A program made the position numbers and the translations under genes. A stretch of DNA of 64,000 nucleotides from Clostridium sp. 1001271st1 H5 (GTDB lineage: Bacteria > Bacillota > Clostridia > Lachnospirales > Lachnospiraceae). The stretch's first letter is position 1, and each line of letters starts with the position of its first letter. The notes below the pieces were generated by a model. The model saw nothing but the letters and a program-made list of their open reading frames with translations. It searched no databases and had not been told where the DNA came from. Positions 8,382-16,839 of this stretch are shown here, in pieces. The stretch spans positions 186,001 to 250,000 of the forward strand of contig NZ_SPHO01000010.1 in the NCBI RefSeq assembly GCF_005845215.1, written 5' to 3'.

Positions 8382-9302
8382 TTAGCTCAATTGGATTTCA
8401 GGATTCAGCACTGCATACAGCACGTCCACAACCAGGTTAATCAGTACAAAATGCAGGGAAAATATAAGAATCAGCGACTGGATTGCAGGATAATCCCTGT
8501 AGTTCACGGATTCAATCAAAAGGGACCCCAGTCCCGGGAAGGCGAAAACCGTTTCCGTCACAACGGAACCTCCCAGAAGGAAACCGAACTGAAGACCCAC
8601 AACCGTTACAACGGATATCATACAGTTGCGGAATACATGCTTCCAGATAACCGTCTTCTCCCGCAGGCCCTTTGCCCTGGCCGTACGGACATAATCCTCC
8701 TTCAGTACCTCGATAATGGAGGAACGGGTAAAACGGGCAATAATGGCCGCAATGCTGACCCCCAGCGTAATGGACGGCAGAATCAGGTTTTTGAAGGAGC
8801 CGGCTCCCGTGGTGGGCAGCAGCCTGTATTTGACCGCAAAAACCATGATAAGCATGAACCCAATCCAGAAGGAGGGCATGGATATACCCGAGACAGCCAC
8901 TGTCATTCCTGTATAGTCCTGCCACTTGCTCCTGTTCCTGCCTGACCAGATGCCGATAAGAACGCCTGCAATCACGCTCCATGTCAGGCTTAACAGGGTA
9001 AGCTGCACCGTATTCATGTAGCGTCCCTGGACCTCTGTCAGCACCGGACGCTTGGTCCTCAGGGACGTGCCCAAATCCCCCTTCACAAGTCCTGTCACGT
9101 AGCTGACATACTGCTGGGGAAGGGGCTTGTTAAGACCCAGCTGTTCCCTTACCAGTTCCACATCCTCTTTGGTTGCCTGCGGACCGGCGACCTGACGGGC
9201 CGGATCTCCGGGAATCAGGCGGACAAAGAAGAATACAAATGTAACTACGATAATCAGGGTTGGTATAACTCCAACAATTCTTTTACATATGTATCTCAGC
9301 AT
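8382..9302 (-). CDS. dppB: Peptide ABC transporter permease (DppB-like)
   Basis: The protein, about 306 residues, starts MLRYICKRIVGVIPTL, the usual first helix of DppB/OppB permeases. It continues with FFFVRLIPGDPARQVAGPQA, a periplasm-facing family segment, and the permease core with EVLKEDYVRTARAKGL and a VVTETVFAFPGLGSLLIESV motif. It is the partner of the DppC-like subunit. The ATG at 9300-9302 was preferred over a GTG four codons earlier because AGAGGTGAG sits at a suitable distance. Confidence 0.92.
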   Translation of the reverse strand: MLRYICKRIVGVIPTLIIVVTFVFFFVRLIPGDPARQVAGPQATKEDVELVREQLGLNKPLPQQYVSYVTGLVKGDLGTSLRTKRPVLTEVQGRYMNTVQLTLLSLTWSVIAGVLIGIWSGRNRSKWQDYTGMTVAVSGISMPSFWIGFMLIMVFAVKYRLLPTTGAGSFKNLILPSITLGVSIAAIIARFTRSSIIEVLKEDYVRTARAKGLREKTVIWKHVFRNCMISVVTVVGLQFGFLLGGSVVTETVFAFPGLGSLLIESVNYRDYPAIQSLILIFSLHFVLINLVVDVLYAVLNPEIQLS

Positions 9303-9435
9303 ATAAACTCTCACCTCTCATATCATTATTGGGTATACACCCTGTATGTTTATACGGCCTGGCCGTATGACGTCTGCTGCCTTATTCTCAAAAAGGTCTG
9401 GCAGAGAATCCCCCTCCGCCAGACCCTTAAGCCTT

Positions 9436-11118
9436 TTATTTCGTCATCTTACCATTTCTGATATTAAGGCAGTTATCTGGGAACATCTTTACATTTACCA
9501 TCTTATTGGAAGTTGCCCAGGAGTTGAAGTCAGTTGCCAGACATACAAGCGGGCTCTCTTCCCAAATCAGGTCCTGAGCCTTGGCATATGCTTCTGCTCT
9601 CTTATCGCGGTCAGCTGTGTTCAGGCCGTCCTTCAGATATCCGTCTAATTCATCATTCTCGAAATAGCAGATATTGTAGCTCATAGGAGGCTCAGACTCT
9701 TTTGCCAGCAGAGGACGGATGCCCCAGTCAGCATCACCGGTAGAGGATGACCAGCCGATGATATACATATCAACCTCTGCCTCAGCGCCGGGAGCGTCCG
9801 TATCCTGGACCTTCTCGTTTACAATTGCGCTCTCTAAGCTGATAAGCTCAACATCGATACCCACCTCGGCAAGCTGCTGCTTTAAGAACTCGCCCTGCTT
9901 CATGTTTGCGGATGTGTTGGCAAATATCAGGGTTGTCTTAAAGCCATCGGGATAACCTGCTTCTGCCAGCAGTGATTTTGCCTTCTCAGTGTCGTACGGA
10001 TAAGGATCATTTCCCTTGTAGTACTGAAGTTTCGGAGCAATGACAGAGGTTCCCGGCTCGGAGTTGCCATTCTTAACAACCGCCACATAGGCTTCCTTGT
10101 TGATGGCATAGTTGATGGCCTGGCGGACTCTCTTGTCATTGAATGGTTTCTTCTGGTTATTCATCATCAGATAACGCACTACCAGGCCCTGGTCCTGTCC
10201 CACAATAACGTTGGGGTCGGATTTAAGTCCTGCCAGGTTCTCATCCGGTACAGGCCAGATAAGCTGGGCGTCGCCGGACTGAATCATGGCAACCCTGGTT
10301 GCTGACTCAGGTACAGGCTTTAAGGTAATGGTCTTGAAACCGGCATCCTTGTCGGCCAGAGGCGTTCCGCCGCAGATATCCGCGTCATAGCCCCACCAGT
10401 CCTTGTTCAGTTCAACCGTAAGGTGGTCGCCCTGAATCCACTCCTTAAATGTATACTGTCCGGTACCCACAGGCGCCTCCGCACATGCCTGGGAGCCCTG
10501 CTCGATTACCTTGGGGCTCATGACAACGCAGGCCGGATGGGCCAGTGTCTCAATGAACGCACCAAATGGGGAGGACAGCTTTACTACGATTGTATAATCA
10601 TCCTGCACCGTAGTGGTGTCCAGTATATTACATAACAATGTGGTTCTCTTAAGTCCCAGGGACTTGTCCGCCCAACGGTCAAAGTTGGCCTTGGCCGCCT
10701 CTGCGTTCCATGGAGTGCCGTCAGAGAATGTGATGCCCTCCCTCAGCTTGATGGTGAACTCGGTGGCGCCCTCATTGGCCGTATACTCAGTTGCCAGCAT
10801 AGGGATGATTTTCATGTCGTCGTCAAATCCGAACAAACCATCCATGATAAGGCGCTGAACACCTCCCGAAAGGGTGTCGCTGGTATCCAGCGGGTCCAGT
10901 GTGGTAAAGTCCACATTGACTGCTCCTATAATATCCGTATCCTGGGAAACAGACTCTCCCTCCGCAACAGCTGCCGCTGCTGTCGTCTCTTCCGTGGCCG
11001 GCGCCCCGCCTGCAGCTGCCGTGGTATCAGTTGTGCCTGATGATGAACCACATGCCGTCAATCCCAGCATGGCAGCAGCCAGTGCCAGTGCACACAGCTT
11101 CATTCCGCTTTTCTTCAT
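9436..11118 (-). CDS. dppA: Peptide-binding lipoprotein of ABC importer (SBP_bac_5)
   Basis: The 560-residue protein is a family-5 extracellular solute-binding lipoprotein. A signal peptide of charged MKKSGMK plus a hydrophobic core ends at lipobox LTAC, followed by a low-complexity Ser/Thr/Ala/Glu linker. The mature domain shows LDPLDTSDTLSGG and GTPWNAEAAKANFDRW, typical peptide-binding segments. It captures peptides outside the cell for the DppBCDF-like channel and ATPases. The ATG at 11116-11118 follows AAAGGAGG. It is the first gene of the peptide operon, behind a good promoter. Gene naming here follows the E. coli Dpp system and not the unrelated M55 DppA. Confidence 0.92.
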   Translation of the reverse strand: MKKSGMKLCALALAAAMLGLTACGSSSGTTDTTAAAGGAPATEETTAAAAVAEGESVSQDTDIIGAVNVDFTTLDPLDTSDTLSGGVQRLIMDGLFGFDDDMKIIPMLATEYTANEGATEFTIKLREGITFSDGTPWNAEAAKANFDRWADKSLGLKRTTLLCNILDTTTVQDDYTIVVKLSSPFGAFIETLAHPACVVMSPKVIEQGSQACAEAPVGTGQYTFKEWIQGDHLTVELNKDWWGYDADICGGTPLADKDAGFKTITLKPVPESATRVAMIQSGDAQLIWPVPDENLAGLKSDPNVIVGQDQGLVVRYLMMNNQKKPFNDKRVRQAINYAINKEAYVAVVKNGNSEPGTSVIAPKLQYYKGNDPYPYDTEKAKSLLAEAGYPDGFKTTLIFANTSANMKQGEFLKQQLAEVGIDVELISLESAIVNEKVQDTDAPGAEAEVDMYIIGWSSSTGDADWGIRPLLAKESEPPMSYNICYFENDELDGYLKDGLNTADRDKRAEAYAKAQDLIWEESPLVCLATDFNSWATSNKMVNVKMFPDNCLNIRNGKMTK

Positions 11119-11208
11119 AGAATATCCTCCTTTTTTGTGATGATACAAAAAAAGCCTGGAAACCTACAGCTCTCACGCTCATTTCGTAAGCATCCTTGCT
11201 TATCAATA

Positions 11209-11238
11209 ATTTTACACGTTTTTATACTTCCTTGTCAA
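11209..11238 (-). promoter_or_regulatory. Promoter of the dpp peptide operon
   Basis: On the minus strand TTGACA (11233-11238) and TAAAAT (11209-11214) are separated by 18 bases. The leader of roughly 85 bases contains a weak GC hairpin followed by a run of seven T at about 11147-11153, which could act as a leaky attenuator before the ribosome site. Confidence 0.75.
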
Positions 11239-11286
11239 ATAAATCATTCTTTTTTCCGTAAGGCATTCGTTACAAATTAAAATTTA

Positions 11287-11333
11287 AACCTATTAGGTTG
11301 TTATATCCCAATCTTTTTGTTATAATTAACCTA
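11287..11333 (+). promoter_or_regulatory. Promoter of the AAA-type regulator with operator palindrome
   Basis: TTGTTA (11298-11303), a 17-base spacer and TATAAT (11321-11326) form a sigma-70-type promoter 30 bases before the regulator ATG. A palindrome AACCTA-T-TAGGTT (11287-11299) abuts and overlaps the -35 box, and a third AACCTA half-site lies at 11328-11333 just after the -10. This arrangement suggests autoregulation and control of the divergent dpp operon. The binding protein is inferred. Confidence 0.7.
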
Positions 11334-11355
11334 ATAATACCCAGGAGGAAGGACC

Positions 11356-13404
11356 ATGGACAGAAGCCAGCCAAAATACCATGTGCTAATAGTCAGCATC
11401 AATTCCAACATACGCCTTGAATTCCAGAGTTATCTCCACAAGATACTGGGCGCCCATATTGCCTTTGACACAATTGGACTGGACCAGGTCCAGCGGCCGG
11501 AGCAGATTAAGGGATACCAGTGCATCCTGTTTTCCAGCCCCCTGGTCCAGTCTGAATTTCCCATCCCCATCCCAAAGGAAGTCATGCAGATTGTCTGCAC
11601 CAGGACCTTCAACCACGCCTGTCTGGACCAGATTATCCGCATACCGCCAGGGGAACGGGTTTACATAGTAAACGACACCTATGACTCCATTGTCACCATC
11701 ATGGAGCAGCTCAAGGAAGCCGGCGTGGTGCAGTACCGGTTTGAACCCTTTTATCCGGGCTGCATCCTTGCCGACGAATCCATCCACTATGCCATCACCG
11801 TGGGCGAGCCCCAGCTGGTGCCCGGCCATATCACCAATGTCATTGATATCGGCAACCGCATCATTGATATTTCCACGGTCAACGAGCTGTGCGAGTATTT
11901 TCATCTTCCCGCCAGCCTGTCCAACCAGATTACCAAGTCCTATGTAAACAGCATCATGCAGATTGCCAAGCTGACCAGCGCCTATTACCAGGATTACATC
12001 TATTCCCGGCAGCTTCTCCAGACCGTTATCAGCAATCTTCCCATCGGCCTGTGCCTTTTGTCGGTCCGCGGGGAAATCAATATGGTAAACCGCAGATTCT
12101 CCATGGACCTGGAGCTTCCTGAAACAGGCACCACAGGCAGGAACCTGTCCCAGTTCCTGCCGCAGCCCTGCAAAGGCATGGATTTCTGCCACAGCGCGGA
12201 TTACAAGGTGATGAACCGCAGCGGAAAACATCTGCTCCTCAGCTCCCTTGAGCTGCTGCTGCCCAACCATGAGCCCCTGTACCTGCTGACCAGCACGCCC
12301 TGCCCTGTGCTGGCTGACGGGACCACGGAATATCCCGCTGCACCGGAACCCGTATTCTCTGACTCCCGGTATACGGACAGCATGTTCACCAGCTTCACCA
12401 CTGCATCGGAGCCCATGAAACATATCCTGGAATATGCCCGCAGGCTTTCCCTCTATGACTTTCCTGTACTGATTCAGGGCGAGAGCGGAACCCAGAAAAA
12501 GCTTCTGGCCAGGGCCATACACAGGACTTCCTCCAGGAGGCAGCAGCCCTTTGTCTGTCTGAATATGCCCATGGGACTGAACGTGGCTGCAAGGGTAAAC
12601 GGAATTCCCGGCGTGCATGAAGCATCCGGCCCGGCCCTGATTGTCTCCGACCCCCTTTCCCAGATGCTGGAACTGTTTAAGGAGGCCAACCACGGAACCC
12701 TGCTCATTGACAGTGCCGAATATCTGTCCCCTGAGATTCAGGGACTTCTGATTCACATTCTTCAGGACAACCGGACCGGCAATGTTTTCGGCACCCGCTT
12801 TTCCCCCTTTGACGTGCGCATTATCGCCACGGCCGGGCAGGACCTGTATGAGATGGTCCGGCAGGGACTTTTCCGGGAGGAGCTGTTTTTTCTGCTGAAT
12901 GCAGCCTCCATCGACACCCTGCCCCTCAGGAAGCGCAGGGAGGACATCCCCCTGCTCATGGACCAGTTCTTCCGGGAGCTGTTCCACAACAAGAGTCTTA
13001 TGGCCAGGGACATCCTGTCCTCCAGTCTCTTTGACTTCCTGATGAATTACGATTATCCCGGCAATGTCCAGGAGCTCTACAACCTGACCCGCTATTTCTT
13101 CTCCCACTATGCCGCCCATCCCCTGATACTGGCGCAGCTTCCCTCCTATATCAGAAACCAGATGCGCAAGCCCGGCCAGGACCACAGCCCGGTCCGCCTC
13201 AGGGTGCTGGCCGCCATAGCAGCCTCTCCCCGTATCGGCCGCGGCGCCATAAAAAATGCCCTGGCAGAGGCCGGCGTGGAACTGAGCGACGGCCGCCTGC
13301 GGGGGCTGCTGAAAGAATTATCGGAAGAAGGCCTTATCCGCATCAACCGCACCAGGGGAGGCTGCGAGATAACGGAGCAGGGACTTATGTCCCTGCGCCA
13401 TTAA
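11356..13404 (+). CDS. Degenerate NtrC-like AAA+ regulator with winged-helix C-terminus
   Basis: The 682-residue protein has an N-terminal sensory region (1-210), a PAS-like domain around 218-315 (LLQTVISNLPIGLCLL), and an AAA+ domain around 345-585. The AAA+ part is degraded: Walker A reads GESGTQKK (375-382), Walker B reads GTLLIDSAE with Ser for the acidic residue, and no GAFTGA loop is found between 400 and 430. GLFREELFFLLN and YDYPGNVQELYNL still mark the NtrC lineage. The C-terminus (612-682) is not a Fis helix but a winged helix-turn-helix. Activation through sigma-54 is therefore unlikely. It is divergent from the dpp operon and probably regulates it. AGGAGGAAGG precedes the ATG. Confidence 0.8.
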   Translation: MDRSQPKYHVLIVSINSNIRLEFQSYLHKILGAHIAFDTIGLDQVQRPEQIKGYQCILFSSPLVQSEFPIPIPKEVMQIVCTRTFNHACLDQIIRIPPGERVYIVNDTYDSIVTIMEQLKEAGVVQYRFEPFYPGCILADESIHYAITVGEPQLVPGHITNVIDIGNRIIDISTVNELCEYFHLPASLSNQITKSYVNSIMQIAKLTSAYYQDYIYSRQLLQTVISNLPIGLCLLSVRGEINMVNRRFSMDLELPETGTTGRNLSQFLPQPCKGMDFCHSADYKVMNRSGKHLLLSSLELLLPNHEPLYLLTSTPCPVLADGTTEYPAAPEPVFSDSRYTDSMFTSFTTASEPMKHILEYARRLSLYDFPVLIQGESGTQKKLLARAIHRTSSRRQQPFVCLNMPMGLNVAARVNGIPGVHEASGPALIVSDPLSQMLELFKEANHGTLLIDSAEYLSPEIQGLLIHILQDNRTGNVFGTRFSPFDVRIIATAGQDLYEMVRQGLFREELFFLLNAASIDTLPLRKRREDIPLLMDQFFRELFHNKSLMARDILSSSLFDFLMNYDYPGNVQELYNLTRYFFSHYAAHPLILAQLPSYIRNQMRKPGQDHSPVRLRVLAAIAASPRIGRGAIKNALAEAGVELSDGRLRGLLKELSEEGLIRINRTRGGCEITEQGLMSLRH

Positions 13405-14468
13405 GCTTTAAGAATCCGGGGGAGGAACTCTGACAGGCTGTAATACACCTCTCCTGCCAGGCCCGCGGTATGCCCGGCTGCTGTCATGGAATTCAGGATT
13501 GCTTCATTGACAGCCTCTGCGGCTGCCTTGAAGGCCACATTAATCAGGTCTTCCCTGATACTGGCGCTGGTCATGATTTCCGGCGTATCCTTTCCCTGAA
13601 GACGGCCTGCCGTGGTGAACCCAATCATCACCTCACCGCTGCCATGGCCGGTGTAAGCGCCGGTCCTGGCGATTCCCACCCCCGCCCTGCGGATGATGCG
13701 CTTCAGCTGACGGTCACTGACAGGCAGATCCGTGGCAATGACGGTCATGATGGACCCCTGGTCCTGTTCTGCTGTGGCCATGTTCCTGCGCCTTTCCTTT
13801 TCAGCCAGAATCCGTTGGCCGGCCCGGACACCGTCTATAACCAGGTCCTCTGTGGCTCCGAAATTAGACTGTACCAGGACTCCCAGCGTATAATCCCTTC
13901 CGCCGATTCGCATGATTCTGGACGCAGAGCCGATTCCGCCCTTCAGGCCATAGCACACGGTCCCTGTGCCTGCCCCCACGTCCCCCTCCTCAAAATCCCC
14001 TCCGGCAGCGGAAAATGCATCCATCACATCTTCCATGGACACAGCCCTGTGCTGTATGCGGTTAATCCTGCAGTCATTGCACTCCCCCACCACCGGGCTT
14101 ACGCTCATGACTTCCACCTGGTCCTGAGCGCACTGCCTGATGGTATACTCCACCAGGGCGTCAGCCACCAGCCCCACATTCAGGGTATTGGTCAGGGCAA
14201 TGGGCGTCTCCAGGGTCCCCAGCTCCTCCACCTGGACCAAACCGCAGGTCTTGCCGAATCCGTTGTGCACATATCCGGCCGCTATGAACTTCCGGTCAAA
14301 TGCATTTCCCGGTCCCGGTACAATGACCGTGACACCGGTTCTGCTGTCCCCATTCCTCACGGTCTTATGGCCCACCAGCACCCCGGGCACATCTGTAATC
14401 TTATTTTTAGGTCCGGTCTTCATAACGCCCGGAACAATGCCGAAATCCCTGATTCGCTTTCTCTCCAT
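13401..14468 (-). CDS. P1 family (DmpA/BapA-type) aminopeptidase
   Basis: The product, about 355 residues, is an N-terminal-nucleophile hydrolase of peptidase family S58/P1. The autocleavage site is the Gly238-Ser239 pair in AEQDQGSIMTVIATD, where Ser239 would become the new N-terminus of the beta subunit. RDFGIVPGVMKTGPKNKITD and VPGVLVGHKTV are standard N-terminal segments. Known relatives release N-terminal L- or D-alanine or beta-alanyl residues. The ATG at 14466-14468 follows GGAGGAAGG. The gene converges with the AAA regulator and the two stop codons overlap (13401-13404). Its presence beside a D-peptide operon supports D-amino-acid scavenging. Confidence 0.9.
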   Translation of the reverse strand: MERKRIRDFGIVPGVMKTGPKNKITDVPGVLVGHKTVRNGDSRTGVTVIVPGPGNAFDRKFIAAGYVHNGFGKTCGLVQVEELGTLETPIALTNTLNVGLVADALVEYTIRQCAQDQVEVMSVSPVVGECNDCRINRIQHRAVSMEDVMDAFSAAGGDFEEGDVGAGTGTVCYGLKGGIGSASRIMRIGGRDYTLGVLVQSNFGATEDLVIDGVRAGQRILAEKERRRNMATAEQDQGSIMTVIATDLPVSDRQLKRIIRRAGVGIARTGAYTGHGSGEVMIGFTTAGRLQGKDTPEIMTSASIREDLINVAFKAAAEAVNEAILNSMTAAGHTAGLAGEVYYSLSEFLPRILKA

Positions 14469-14540
14469 TATCCTTCCTCCTCCCCGTCCTTTCAACAATA
14501 TGGGGTTATATGATTATGTGTAATCTATTTATTTATAGAA

Positions 14541-14588
14541 GGAAAGCCCGCAGAAACGCCCTGAAACAGACGTCCCTGCGGACTTTCC
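14541..14588 (-). terminator. Hairpin after tRNA-Gln
   Basis: GGAAAGCCCGCAG and CTGCGGACTTTCC form a 13-bp stem with one G.U pair and a 22-base loop, starting 8 bases beyond the tRNA 3' end on the minus strand. The following T-tract is weak. Confidence 0.6.
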
Positions 14589-14596
14589 CAATTGTA

Positions 14597-14668
14597 CTGG
14601 GCCGGCGGGATTCGAACCCTCGAGTGCAGGAGTCAAAGTCCTGTGCCTTACCGCTTGGCGACGGCCCA
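14597..14668 (-). tRNA. tRNA-Gln (TTG)
   Basis: On the minus strand the acceptor arms TGGGCCG and CGGCCCA pair, the anticodon stem CAGGA/TCCTG closes a CTTTGAC loop with anticodon TTG, and GGTTCGAATCC forms the T arm. Discriminator base is G. CCA is not encoded. Confidence 0.95.
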
Positions 14669-14701
14669 ACAGACCAGATGATTAATCCGGCATGCCAAAT
14701 T

Positions 14702-14730
14702 ATAATACCATAGAATTTAGCGGTTTGCAA
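14702..14730 (-). promoter_or_regulatory. Promoter of tRNA-Gln
   Basis: On the minus strand TTGCAA (14725-14730), 17 bases and TATTAT (14702-14707) lie about 35 bases upstream of the mature tRNA 5' end. Confidence 0.6.
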
Positions 14731-14778
14731 GATTTTGAAACCCACTTTTACAGAATTGTTGTCCGGCAGAGTTGGTTC

Positions 14779-14811
14779 GGCCGGCGCAGGAGCCGTCACA
14801 CCTGCCCGGCC
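14779..14811 (-). terminator. GC-rich hairpin at the end of the MATE gene
   Basis: GGCCGG-C-GCAGG and CCTGC-CCGGCC form an 11-bp stem with one bulge that spans the MATE stop codon. No T-tract follows, so it may stabilise the mRNA end or aid termination without being a classic terminator. Confidence 0.4.
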
Positions 14812-16169
14812 ATCTGCCGGCGGATATGTTTCCACCAAATCCACGCCAGCAGCGCAGCCATTGCCTCTGAAACCGGAAACGACCACCACAGAGCATCCAG
14901 CCCCAGAAGCGCCGCCAGCACCCAGGCAGCCGGCAGCAGTATAATCAGCTGGCGGAAAAAAGAGATAACCAGGCTTTCCATGCCTCTTCCAAGCGCCTGG
15001 AATACAGCGCTGTAGATAACGGAGACAGAGGCAAACAGATACCCGAAACTGATTGTCCTAAGGGCTGTGACGCCAATGGCCATCATGTGTTCTGATGCAT
15101 TGAACATTGCCATTATCTCCACTGCGAATACCTGGGATACGGCAAACCCGGCCAGCATGATGGCGGTGGCATACCCCAGGCTGTAATGTATGGCCTTGCG
15201 TATCCGTTCAGGTCTTCCCGCCCCCAGATTATATCCGATAATGGGAATCATGCCGTTATTGAGGCCGAATACAGGCATAAAGATAAAACTCTGGATTTTA
15301 AAATAGACTCCCATCACTGCGGCAGCTGTTGCGGTGTAGGAAATCAGTATCTGATTCAGCCCGAAGGTCATGACCGATGCAATGGACTGCATTACAATGG
15401 CCGGTATGCCCACCTTATATATCTGCCTGATAATTCCTCTATCCGGCCTGAACCCCCGGAATACAAACTGCACCTCATGGTTGACCCGCTTATTAAAATA
15501 AACGTTCATCCACATGCCGGCCAGCTGCCCTGTCACGGTTGCAATGGCTGCCCCGCTGATACCCATTCTGGGGAAGCCGAACCACCCGAATATCAGAATA
15601 GGGTCGAGAATCATATTAATAACAGCTCCCGCCCCCTGTGTAATCATGGTATAAAGTGTCTTTCCCGTGCCCTGCAGTATCCGTTCCAGCACCACCTGTT
15701 CCAGCACGCCCACAGAAAAAACCAGGCAGATGGACAGATACTGCACGCCCAGCTCTATGATTTCTTCTGAATCTGTCTGCAAACAAAAAAACGTCCTGGT
15801 GAAAAACAGGCCAAACACCAGAAAGAACAGATAGGTCACCAGCATGATAAAAATACCGTTTACAGCTGTCTTGTTAACACCTTCCTGGTTTCGTTCCCCC
15901 AGATACCTGGACAGCAGGGAATTGACGCCCACTCCGGTCCCCACCGCCACTCCAATCAGCAGATTCTGCACCGAATATGCCAGGGAGACAGCGGTAAGGG
16001 CCTGTTCGCTGATTCTGGCAACGAACAGGCTGTCAACAATATTGTACATGGCCTGGATAATCATGGATACCATGATTGGAAGCGCCATGGTCACCAGCAG
16101 ACGGTTGACCGGCATGACTCCCATCTTATTCTCCCCATCTGTCCGGGGCATTCTTTCTATTTGCTTCAT
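14796..16169 (-). CDS. MATE family efflux transporter
   Basis: The 457-residue polytopic membrane protein shows the MATE pattern: an early PIMVSMIIQAMYNIVDSLFVARISEQALTA-type segment (seen as PIMVSMI and YNIVDSLFVA), then two homologous halves with GVNSLLSRYLGERNQEG and NNGMIPIIGYNLGAGRPERI. MATE proteins export cationic drugs or metabolites in exchange for Na+ or H+. The ATG follows GAGGAAAAC and lies only 11 bases after the PduL stop, so it is the last gene of the heterocycle-type operon. That position suggests export of a pathway product or toxic intermediate; this is inferred. Confidence 0.92.
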   Translation of the reverse strand: MKQIERMPRTDGENKMGVMPVNRLLVTMALPIMVSMIIQAMYNIVDSLFVARISEQALTAVSLAYSVQNLLIGVAVGTGVGVNSLLSRYLGERNQEGVNKTAVNGIFIMLVTYLFFLVFGLFFTRTFFCLQTDSEEIIELGVQYLSICLVFSVGVLEQVVLERILQGTGKTLYTMITQGAGAVINMILDPILIFGWFGFPRMGISGAAIATVTGQLAGMWMNVYFNKRVNHEVQFVFRGFRPDRGIIRQIYKVGIPAIVMQSIASVMTFGLNQILISYTATAAAVMGVYFKIQSFIFMPVFGLNNGMIPIIGYNLGAGRPERIRKAIHYSLGYATAIMLAGFAVSQVFAVEIMAMFNASEHMMAIGVTALRTISFGYLFASVSVIYSAVFQALGRGMESLVISFFRQLIILLPAAWVLAALLGLDALWWSFPVSEAMAALLAWIWWKHIRRQMAGQV

Positions 16170-16180
16170 GTTTTCCTCAT

Positions 16181-16819
16181 TTAAGCGATGGATGAATCCG
16201 TCAAATCAGCATTTGCCAAACCTGAATCTGCCAAACCATTGCCCCGCAGCTTTACTATGGTCCCATAGACCGTACCTGACATGGCAACCGCGTTTGCCTC
16301 ATCCGTGTCTATATGGGCTGCCGTGGAATAATGTTCGCTGACCCGGACCACCATGTCCTTGAAAATCAATGAACGGTCATTGATATTTACCTCAAAAGCA
16401 ACTGTTTCCCGGTCGGTCACGCCCAGCTTTATGGCATCCTCCGGCGTAGTGTGTATGTGACGCTTTGCCGCAATGACTCCTTCCTTCAGAATAACCGTCC
16501 CCCTGGGGCCTTCCAGCACGCAGCTGCCGCTTCCCTCCACATCACCGGATTCCCGTATAGGCGCGCTGACCCCTATGGTCCGGGCATCTGTCAGTGATAT
16601 TTCCACCTGGGTGCGCTCCCTCACAGGTCCCAGCACAGACATGGAGAATTTGCCCTTGGGTCCAATCACGCTCACCCGTTCCTCGCATGCAAATTGTCCC
16701 GGCTGGCTTAACATCTTCTTCACTGTCAGTTCATAGCCTTCCCCAAAAAGTATATCTAAATGCTCTTTTGATAAATGAATGTGTCTTGCTGATATTTCAA
16801 TCAATATATTCTGCCCCAC
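16181..16819 (-). CDS. pduL: PduL-type phosphate acyltransferase
   Basis: The product, 212 residues, is a PduL-family phosphotransacylase, which converts acetyl- or propanoyl-CoA and phosphate to the acyl-phosphate and CoA. Its two-beta-barrel metal site is represented by EISARHIHLS (His13 and His15), AAKRHIHTTPEDA and AAHIDTDEANA. No shell-targeting peptide is evident and no microcompartment shell genes are nearby, so it should be cytosolic. In this operon it would take the acyl-CoA made by the E1-E2-E3 complex to an acyl-phosphate for ATP formation by a kinase encoded elsewhere. Confidence 0.93.
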   Translation of the reverse strand: MGQNILIEISARHIHLSKEHLDILFGEGYELTVKKMLSQPGQFACEERVSVIGPKGKFSMSVLGPVRERTQVEISLTDARTIGVSAPIRESGDVEGSGSCVLEGPRGTVILKEGVIAAKRHIHTTPEDAIKLGVTDRETVAFEVNINDRSLIFKDMVVRVSEHYSTAAHIDTDEANAVAMSGTVYGTIVKLRGNGLADSGLANADLTDSSIA

Positions 16820-16839
16820 AATTATATCCTCCTGATAAA

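Noticed and set aside
11119..11208. T-box or other known leader in the dpp 5' UTR
   Set aside because: No T-box sequence or specifier stem was seen; only a weak hairpin and T-run.
11386..13185. Long open frame antisense to the AAA-type regulator
   Set aside because: It lacks a ribosome site and its translation has no recognisable domain; the plus-strand protein has clear motifs. It reflects GC-biased third positions.
13401..13404. Overlapping stop codons of converging genes
   Set aside because: A common result of compact gene packing; no functional signal beyond that.
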